Below are positions 1-5,710 of a DNA stretch of 12,294 nt, piece by piece. The stretch is taken from positions 1 through 12,294 of the forward strand of contig JAAEQP010001354.1 of assembly GCA_024231375.1 (NCBI GenBank), read 5' to 3'. Both the position numbers and the translations under genes were made by a program. Numbering within the stretch: position 1 is the stretch's first letter; the number at the start of each line of letters is the position of its first letter. The DNA is from a bacterium (GTDB lineage: Bacteria; Hydrogenedentota; Hydrogenedentia; Hydrogenedentiales; SLHB01). The notes under the pieces were generated by a model that made no database searches, was not told the origin of the DNA, and was given only the letters and a program-made list of their open reading frames with translations.

Positions 1-254
1 AGCTTCAGGCCGCCCCCGCGTCGCGTGACCATATGCGGGATTTCGTTGCCGCTATCGAAACGGGAGGCTGCCCCGTCGCCGACATTGAGCAAGGCCACAT
101 CTCGTCGGCAAGCTGCATCCTTGCCAACATCGCCATGAAGGTTGGTAGAACGCTCGTATACGACCCCGAGAAGCGGGAAGTCGTCGGCGACCCCGAGGCC
201 AATGCGCTGCTGGCGAGACCCTATCGCGCGCCGTGGAAACATCCGGGGGTGTAG
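1..254 (+). CDS. Gfo/Idh/MocA-family oxidoreductase, C-terminal end (5' partial)
   Basis: The reading frame is open from base 3 and stops with TAG at 252-254, giving about 83 C-terminal residues. The order DHMRDFVAAI, then a GHISSASC-like segment, ANIAMKVGR, a DPEKREVVGDPEANALL stretch and RPYRAPW is the typical ending of NAD(P)-dependent Gfo/Idh/MocA sugar dehydrogenases common in Planctomycetes-like genomes. In these proteins the tail packs against the substrate-binding C-terminal domain. The Rossmann domain lies outside the window, so cofactor motifs and the substrate cannot be checked. The gene ends 37 bases before the GH16 start on the same strand, so co-transcription is plausible. The family call is fairly sure; a role in oxidising sugars in this locus is inference. 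Confidence 0.82.
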   Translation, partial: LQAAPASRDHMRDFVAAIETGGCPVADIEQGHISSASCILANIAMKVGRTLVYDPEKREVVGDPEANALLARPYRAPWKHPGV

Positions 255-276
255 GCAAAGGACGTGTGGCGCCATC

Positions 277-283
277 AAGGAGG
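277..283 (+). promoter_or_regulatory. Ribosome binding site that fixes the GH16 start
   Basis: AAGGAGG lies 8 bases before the ATG at 292. This near-perfect Shine-Dalgarno sequence decides the start in favour of 292 over the in-frame upstream codon at 142, which would overlap the preceding gene by more than 110 bases and add a tail without signal-peptide character. Confidence 0.8.
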
Positions 284-291
284 CCCTGACG

Positions 292-1185
292 ATGCGAATA
301 CTCGGCTTGGCACTGCTTCTCGTTATGCCCGCGGCCTCCGCGATCGCAGAGACGGACACGTCGGACGCTCCAGAGGAAGCCCCCCCACTCCGCCCAGAAT
401 TCCGTCATCTCAGCGAAGACCTCGACTTCCCGCCCGTTGAACGCGTCACGGACGCCGTGCCCCTCTCCGATCAGGCCAACGAGGCCGGATGGAAGCCCTA
501 CGCGCCGATGACGGACGAGTTCGAGGCAGACGCGCTGGACGAGTCGAAGTGGTGGGACCACAATCCTCATTGGTTGGGAAGGAAGCCGGCCCTCTTCTAC
601 CCGGTCAACGTGGCGGTGAAGGACGGCAACCTCCATCTCACCATGAAGAAGGAAGAGGCGCCGGAGATGCCCGAGGGGTATGACACGTACACGTCGGCCG
701 CCGTCAAGAGCAAAACCACGACCTTGTACGGCTACTACGAGATCAAATCCCGCGCCATGGATTCGGCCGGGTCGAGCGCCTTCTGGTTCTACAACAGCGA
801 GCCCGAGCGGTGGACGGAAATCGACGTCTTCGAGATTGGGTGCTCACCCAAACACGAGAAGCGACTGTTCATGACCGTCCACGTGTTTCACACGCCGGAG
901 GAGGATGAACACTGGTCGCGGGGCGGGAATCTCGTCGCGCCGAAGTCGCTGGCCGACGACTACCACGTGTACGGTCTCGAGTGGGACAAGGACGTGCTTC
1001 GCTACTACTTCGACGGCGTTCTCGTCCGCGAAGGCAACAACACCCACTGGCACCAGCCGTTGCATCTGAACTTCGACAGCGAGACCTTCCCGGATTGGTT
1101 CGGACTGCCCGACGACAAGGACCTTCCATCGACCTTCAGTATCGAGTACGTGCGGGCTTGGAAGCGGGAAGACCAAGACCGGTAG
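292..1185 (+). CDS. Secreted glycoside hydrolase family 16 enzyme (agarase/porphyranase/carrageenase-like)
   Basis: The protein has 297 residues. A Sec signal peptide (MRILGLALLLVMPAASAIA) is followed by an acidic linker to about residue 60, then one GH16 jelly-roll domain to the end. The catalytic signature EIDVFE is intact: E176 is the expected nucleophile, D178 the helper and E181 the acid/base. Supporting family features are DEFE..ALDESKWW near the domain start, GYYEIKSRAM, GSSAFWFY before the active site, and the FDSETFPDWFGLP and STFSIEYVRAWKR strands near the C-terminus. These resemble the beta-agarase, porphyranase and kappa-carrageenase branches more than laminarinases. GH16 enzymes cleave internal beta-1,4 or beta-1,3 bonds with retention. 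The exact polysaccharide is not readable from the sequence. The gene sits 37 bases after an oxidoreductase gene. Family membership is secure; the subfamily is tentative. Confidence 0.93.
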   Translation: MRILGLALLLVMPAASAIAETDTSDAPEEAPPLRPEFRHLSEDLDFPPVERVTDAVPLSDQANEAGWKPYAPMTDEFEADALDESKWWDHNPHWLGRKPALFYPVNVAVKDGNLHLTMKKEEAPEMPEGYDTYTSAAVKSKTTTLYGYYEIKSRAMDSAGSSAFWFYNSEPERWTEIDVFEIGCSPKHEKRLFMTVHVFHTPEEDEHWSRGGNLVAPKSLADDYHVYGLEWDKDVLRYYFDGVLVREGNNTHWHQPLHLNFDSETFPDWFGLPDDKDLPSTFSIEYVRAWKREDQDR

Positions 1186-1285
1186 TCTGGGGATGACGCG
1201 GTTGGGGTGTGTTTGTGCTCAGCCTGCAATCCTTGGTGTTCCGGGACTTCTTCAGCGGCTCCACTGTCCCGTCTCTCACACCCGA

Positions 1286-1317
1286 CATTCCACCTTGCGC
1301 ACACTGTCTGCGGAATG
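1286..1317. other. Imperfect inverted repeat in the 218-bp gap before the 1404 gene
   Basis: CATTC (1286-1290) can pair with GAATG (1313-1317), and CGCA (1298-1301) with TGCG (1309-1312), leaving a 7-base bulge and a 7-base loop. A weak promoter-like pair, TTGCGC at 1295 and CATAGT at 1318 with 17 bases between, overlaps it. It could be an operator or a chance structure. Nothing else recognisable was seen between 1186 and 1403. Confidence 0.2.
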
Positions 1318-1403
1318 CATAGTGTACGGAATCGTTGGCGATGGCTCGGTGCCTTCAGACCCGTAGTTTCCGACACCGATAGACCGAGGGAGACGCACGT
1401 ACA

Positions 1404-2999
1404 ATGACCCGCAACCCCTTTCGCTCCAGCACACTGCTGTCCGTTTTCATCCTTGCGCTTGGAGCGGCGGTGCCGACGCCTTCGCACGCCGCCGAGGAGA
1501 CAGTCCGCCCGCGGAAGCCGACTCTGGAACGCGGCATCATCCACAATGAGGACTCCTCCCACTTCTACTTCGCCCACACGGTGGATGAGCTCTCGATGGA
1601 CATGGTCAAAGGCTGGATCGACCAGTACGCGGGCACGCAGTTGACCCATTTCTTCATGTGTGCGAACGCTATGCGCACGAGCTTCCGCAGCGAGGTGTGG
1701 GACAACATCTGGCGCGACGACGACCCCGAAGCCCTCATCGCGGAAGGGTTCTATTCGGAATCGGGCGCCAACTGGGCGCGCACGGGCTACCGCTTGGACC
1801 AAATGGGCATCGACGTGTACGCCGTGTGGATCGAACGCTGCAGGTACCATGGCATTTCGCCGTGGATTTCCATGCGTATGAACGACTGTCACGAGAACAA
1901 CAACCCCGATAGCTGGCTCCACAGCCGGTTCTGGGTGGATCATCCCGAATACTGGCGCGGTGGGGGCGGCTACTTCGGTCGTTGCCTGGACTACGGCGCC
2001 AAGGAGGTCCGCGATCACCATATGGCGCTCATCAAGGAGTATCTGGGTCGCTACGACGCCGACGGCATCGAGTTGGACTGGATGCGCGAGGTCTTCTGCT
2101 TCAAACCCGGTGAAGAGGAGAAAGGCCGCGCCATCCTGACCGATTTCATGCGTCAGGTGCGCGCCCTGGCGGACGAAGCCGGCGCGAAACGCGGCCGCCG
2201 CATCCAGATCGCGGCGCGCGTTCCCGCCGTCCCTGAAGCGTCGATGGGGCTGGGTCTCGACGCCGTGACGTGGGTCAGGGAGGGGCTTGTAGATATACTC
2301 ACTCCGACGGCTCGGTGGCAAACCGCGGACTTCGACATTCCGGTTGACGAGTGGCGCGAACTGTTGGGCGACTCTGCCGACGGCATCATCCTGGCGGCGG
2401 GTCTCGAAAACCGGATTCAGCCCTTTGGCAGTTCGAAAGCCATGGGCGGCACCGCGGAAACCCGCCGCGGTTTCACCGCATCCATGCTGGATCGCGGCGC
2501 GGATCAGGTCTACCTGTTCAATCACATGCGCAACCCGAAGACCACCTCGGTGGAACAAAACCGCGTGACCTACAACGAAGTCGGCGCCCTGGAAACAGTC
2601 CTCGAGAAACCGAGGCGCCATCTAGTCGCCCAGCACGACATTTCGCCGCCGAGCCGCACCCTACCGGTCGCATTGCCCACCGAGGTGACCAACGCGAAGA
2701 CAGCCGGTTTCAACATCCATATTGGGCCGGCGCCCACTACGGGGAATGTCACCGTGCGTGTGGGAGTGGACGAGGCGCCGGACCTCGCGAACGTCGAACT
2801 GAACGTGAAGGTCAATGGCGCCGACTGCGCTGCCATGGCGGACGCGGAGCATCCGTCTCTCTACTGCAGTTCCTTGCGGGTGCTTCAGTTCGGCGCGCCC
2901 CTCGACGCGATGAAGCGCGGCTACAACAAGGTCGAGGTGTCCTCCAAGACGAGCGCCACGCAGCGAGTCGTCTGGATGGAGATCTACATCGTTCCGTAG
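1404..2999 (+). CDS. Secreted glycoside-hydrolase-like protein, putative TIM barrel plus C-terminal beta domain
   Basis: The protein has 531 residues. A Sec signal peptide of about 29 residues ends PTPSHA, followed by AEE. Residues about 45-400 read like a (beta/alpha)8 barrel of the 'glycosyl hydrolase-like 10' kind: HFFMCAN, YHGISPWISMRMND, then YDADGIELDWMREV with acidic residues D220, E223 and D225 at the usual end of a barrel strand, and DQVYLFNHMR near the last strand. About residues 400-531 form a beta-rich tail (FNIHIGP, VTVRVGVDE, NVELNVKVNG), perhaps a small carbohydrate-binding or accessory domain. GAGGGAG at 1386-1392 is the likely ribosome binding site, 11 bases from the ATG. It follows the GH16 gene on the same strand after 218 bases. 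Export and barrel-like character are well supported; catalytic activity and substrate are inferred. Confidence 0.75.
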   Translation: MTRNPFRSSTLLSVFILALGAAVPTPSHAAEETVRPRKPTLERGIIHNEDSSHFYFAHTVDELSMDMVKGWIDQYAGTQLTHFFMCANAMRTSFRSEVWDNIWRDDDPEALIAEGFYSESGANWARTGYRLDQMGIDVYAVWIERCRYHGISPWISMRMNDCHENNNPDSWLHSRFWVDHPEYWRGGGGYFGRCLDYGAKEVRDHHMALIKEYLGRYDADGIELDWMREVFCFKPGEEEKGRAILTDFMRQVRALADEAGAKRGRRIQIAARVPAVPEASMGLGLDAVTWVREGLVDILTPTARWQTADFDIPVDEWRELLGDSADGIILAAGLENRIQPFGSSKAMGGTAETRRGFTASMLDRGADQVYLFNHMRNPKTTSVEQNRVTYNEVGALETVLEKPRRHLVAQHDISPPSRTLPVALPTEVTNAKTAGFNIHIGPAPTTGNVTVRVGVDEAPDLANVELNVKVNGADCAAMADAEHPSLYCSSLRVLQFGAPLDAMKRGYNKVEVSSKTSATQRVVWMEIYIVP

Positions 3000-3018
3000 A
3001 GACGCGGTGACTAGTCAG

Positions 3019-3042
3019 AGCGGGCCGTTCATTGGGCGCGCT
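3019..3042. terminator. Possible hairpin between convergent genes
   Basis: In the 50-base gap between two convergent genes, AGCGGGCC (3019-3026) can pair with GGCGCGCT (3035-3042), with one G-G mismatch and an 8-base loop. There is no clear T tract on either strand, so it is at best a weak bidirectional terminator. Confidence 0.3.
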
Positions 3043-3049
3043 CCTTCCT

Positions 3050-3901
3050 CTAGTCTTCGGTCACAAATGGCGGCTCGCCGTGGATCGATTCGACAAGCTT
3101 CAGTGCCGCTTTCACCTGCCCGCGGCTTCCACGCACGATCAGCCGCACCGCCCCTTCGGCCCCGCCAATGCCGCCGGCGCAGATTTGATGAGCAGACACG
3201 CCCGTCAGGATATCCAAAGCCTCCAATTCCGTCACAATGGTACCCGTCAACAGGAACATGGAAGGGATGTCGTTCAAACTCTCCATGGGCTCCCGCATCA
3301 TGAGTTGTGCGTCCATAACGGGCAGCACGGTCTGCTTCTCGAGTCCAATCGGGATGATGAGGTGGGCCTTCCGTGCCACGACGTAGGGCATGATCGTTCC
3401 GGAAGTACCCCCGGTCGGACTTCCGATGCAGACACCCGCCGTCTTGTTGGCATAGTCCAACGCGTTCGCGCCCTTGATCACCACGTCGCCAGGCGCCAAC
3501 TCCTGCACGGCTTCATCCAAGGGCACGTTCTTTCGGCGTTTCCCTTTCACATAGACAACTTCGCTCACGGGCTCCAGGTCCGCCAGCTTGTCCCCGCCTT
3601 TCGAGGGATACGTCCGCCCGTAAACGAACGGCCCATGGGGCATTGCTTCGCCCGTCACCTCTTCGGCCACATACGTGTTCGTCGTGCCTTTCGTGATGAT
3701 GAGCGTTCCTTCAGCGCGCGCCTGCTTGACCTCAGGCATCGCCGCGACGGCCTTGGCAATTAGCCGTTTGCCCTCGGCCACGGTCAACACGACCTGGGCC
3801 TGAACGGTTTCGGCCGACGAACCTTGCGGCGCGTCGGCAGCTACGGCCACCATCGCCACAATCAACAGCAGGAACGCGCGCGCTGTCGTATGGAATCGCA
3901 T
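3050..3901 (-). CDS. Exported conserved protein of unknown function
   Basis: The protein has 283 residues. The ATG at 3901 is preceded by GAGGAG (plus-strand 3908-3913) at 6-base spacing, which supports this start. A signal peptide of about 22-30 residues (FLLLIVAMVAVAADA core) precedes a compact domain. That domain has several glycine-rich, conserved-looking blocks: GTLIITKGTTNTYVAEE, GDVVIKGANALDY, GSPTGGTSGTIMPYV, LIIPIGLEKQ, HQICAGGIGGAEGA and a closing HGEPPFV. Such blocks look like a ligand-binding alpha/beta protein, but I do not recognise a named family and assign no function. It points away from the FAD oxidoreductase gene and converges on the gene ending at 2999, so it is a transcription unit of its own here. 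The coding call is firm; the function is unknown. Confidence 0.85.
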   Translation of the reverse strand: MRFHTTARAFLLLIVAMVAVAADAPQGSSAETVQAQVVLTVAEGKRLIAKAVAAMPEVKQARAEGTLIITKGTTNTYVAEEVTGEAMPHGPFVYGRTYPSKGGDKLADLEPVSEVVYVKGKRRKNVPLDEAVQELAPGDVVIKGANALDYANKTAGVCIGSPTGGTSGTIMPYVVARKAHLIIPIGLEKQTVLPVMDAQLMMREPMESLNDIPSMFLLTGTIVTELEALDILTGVSAHQICAGGIGGAEGAVRLIVRGSRGQVKAALKLVESIHGEPPFVTED

Positions 3902-4113
3902 GTCTATCTCCTCACGGCCGGTTTCCCCAGTGTCCCGTCTCTCTTCAATGCGTACGATCCTCGACAGACTACCACGTCGGTTGCCTGCTCCGCACGAGCG
4001 GGACGCAAGAGCTTGGCGGCCTTCACTTTTCGCTCTGAATCTTGAAGCGTGCCGCGCATCTACCGTAGTCTGCCCCAGACATCGCCAACTTCGCCGACAC
4101 TCTGCAGAAGGAC

Positions 4114-4118
4114 AGGAG
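4114..4118 (+). promoter_or_regulatory. Ribosome binding site that decides the FAD oxidoreductase start
   Basis: AGGAG lies 8 bases before ATG 4127. The frame is open back to a GTG at 4049, but that codon has no clear Shine-Dalgarno sequence and would put a polar, proline- and arginine-containing stretch before the hydrophobic signal segment. Confidence 0.65.
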
Positions 4119-4126
4119 CCAACGAA

Positions 4127-5695
4127 ATGACCATCCTACTCGCTTCCATAATCACGGCCTTCTCCGCGCAGACCGACGAATCGGTCCGCTCCGCCGAGAT
4201 CATCATCTACGGCGGCACCTCAGGCGGCGTAGCTGCAGCAGTGCATGCCGCGCGAATCGGCAAAGGAGTAATTCTGATTGAACCAGGGCGGCATCTGGGC
4301 GGATTGTCATCCGGCGGTCTCGGCGCGACGGACATTGGCAACAAGGCGGCCATCGGCGGCATCTCGCGCGAGTTCTACCAGCGACTGGGCACGCGTTACG
4401 GCAAGGACGAGGCGTGGACCTTCGAACCGCACGCGGCCGAGGCTGTGTTCGATGGTCTTGTCGGCATGGAGAAGGTGCCGGTCTACATGGAGCAACGCCT
4501 CGACCTGGACAAGGGCGTGGAGATGGACGACGAGCGTATCACAGCTATCGTGATGGAGAGCGGTCTCCGGTTCGTGGGGGAGGTGTTCATCGATGCCACG
4601 TACGAAGGCGACCTTATGGCGAAAGCGGGCGTATCGTATCACGTGGGCCGCGAAGCGAACTCGGTCTACGGCGAAACCCTGAACGGTGTCCAGACGAAAC
4701 ATGCCATCTACCACCAGTTCAAGGTGCCGATTGACCCCTATGTGGAGGAGGGCAATCCGGCGAGCGGCCTGTTGCCCGGAATTCATGCCGGCGGACCGGG
4801 CGAAGAAGGATCGGGCGACCACCGAGTTCAGGGCTACTGCTACCGCATGTGCCTCACGGACGACCCGGCGAACAGGCTCCCCTTCCCGAAACCCGAAGGC
4901 TACGACCCGCTACGGTACGAGCTTCTCCTCCGCTACATGAAGGCTGGCCATTGGACGGTCATGAATCTGTCGAAGGCCATGCCCAACCGCAAGACGGACA
5001 CCAACAACAAGGGCGCCTTCGCCACCGACGATATCGGCATGAACTACGACTATCCCGACGGCGACTACGCCACACGGGACCGCGTCATCGCCGAACACAC
5101 GACCTATCAGCAGGGGCTGATGTGGTTTCTGGCGAATGACCCGCGCGTGCCCGAACACATCCAGACCGAAATCAACCGGTGGGGACTCCCAAAGGACGAG
5201 TTCCAGGAAACGGGCGGCTGGCCCCATCAGCTCTACATACGCGAAGCACGGCGCATGATTTCGGACTACGTCATGACGGAACGCGATTGCGTGGGAGACC
5301 GCGTCCCACCGCATCCGGTCGGGCTGGGCGCCTACACCATGGACTCGCACCACGTGCAACGGTACGTGGACAAAGACGGCTACGCCCGCAACGAAGGCGA
5401 TGTGGAAGTAGGCGGTTTTGAACCGTACCCCATCGCCTACGCGTCCATCGTACCCAAAGCATCGGAATGCACCAACCTGCTGGTGCCGGTTTGCTTGTCA
5501 TCGTCCCACATCGCCTTTGGGTCGATTCGCATGGAGCCCGTGTTCATGGTATTGGGCCAGTCGGCGGCTACGGCGGCCGCCTTCGCCATAGACGGCCAGA
5601 CGACCGTGCAAGATGTGGACATGAAGGCGCTACGGGAGCGTCTGCTTGCGGACAAGCAGGTGTTGGCTTGGGACAAGGCGGAAGACGAGGAGTAA
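4127..5695 (+). CDS. Exported FAD-dependent oxidoreductase (FAD_oxidored type)
   Basis: The protein has 522 residues. A short hydrophobic N-terminus (MTILLASIITAFSA, then QTDE) looks like a signal peptide or anchor. Residues 24-59 form the dinucleotide-binding beta-alpha-beta unit: AEIIIYGGTSGGVAAAVHAA, then GKGVILIE with the ribose-binding acid E52, and GRHLGG. GGLSSGGLGATD follows directly. The domain closes with RMEPVFMVLGQSAATAAAFAI, the C-terminal FAD-contacting element of this family, and a VQDVDMKALRERLL helix. The length fits the family (roughly 450-600). Members are common in Planctomycetes-like genomes beside glycosidases and sulfatases, but few have known substrates. The gene is divergent from the unknown exported gene, with 225 bases between their starts; nothing convincing was seen there beyond the two ribosome binding sites. 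The FAD family is secure; a sugar substrate is inference. Confidence 0.9.
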   Translation: MTILLASIITAFSAQTDESVRSAEIIIYGGTSGGVAAAVHAARIGKGVILIEPGRHLGGLSSGGLGATDIGNKAAIGGISREFYQRLGTRYGKDEAWTFEPHAAEAVFDGLVGMEKVPVYMEQRLDLDKGVEMDDERITAIVMESGLRFVGEVFIDATYEGDLMAKAGVSYHVGREANSVYGETLNGVQTKHAIYHQFKVPIDPYVEEGNPASGLLPGIHAGGPGEEGSGDHRVQGYCYRMCLTDDPANRLPFPKPEGYDPLRYELLLRYMKAGHWTVMNLSKAMPNRKTDTNNKGAFATDDIGMNYDYPDGDYATRDRVIAEHTTYQQGLMWFLANDPRVPEHIQTEINRWGLPKDEFQETGGWPHQLYIREARRMISDYVMTERDCVGDRVPPHPVGLGAYTMDSHHVQRYVDKDGYARNEGDVEVGGFEPYPIAYASIVPKASECTNLLVPVCLSSSHIAFGSIRMEPVFMVLGQSAATAAAFAIDGQTTVQDVDMKALRERLLADKQVLAWDKAEDEE

Positions 5696-5710
5696 TCTGC
5701 GTCCTCTCCG

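Noticed and set aside
142..291. Upstream in-frame extension of the GH16 gene
   Set aside because: It overlaps the end of the oxidoreductase gene in another frame, lacks a ribosome binding site and has no signal-peptide character, while ATG 292 has AAGGAGG at 8 bases.
52..636. 194-codon minus-strand open frame
   Set aside because: It runs antisense across the end of the oxidoreductase and the start of GH16, with arginine-rich, non-domain composition.
1005..2621. 538-codon minus-strand open frame opposite the GH16 end and the 1404 gene
   Set aside because: Long antisense frames are common opposite GC-rich genes. Its translation shows no recognisable domain, and both plus-strand genes have clear domains, signal peptides and ribosome binding sites.
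3931..3943. 13-base sequence TGTCCCGTCTCTC shared with 1265-1277, considered as a common operator
   Set aside because: About one such 13-base match is expected by chance in a window of this size, and the positions relative to genes differ.
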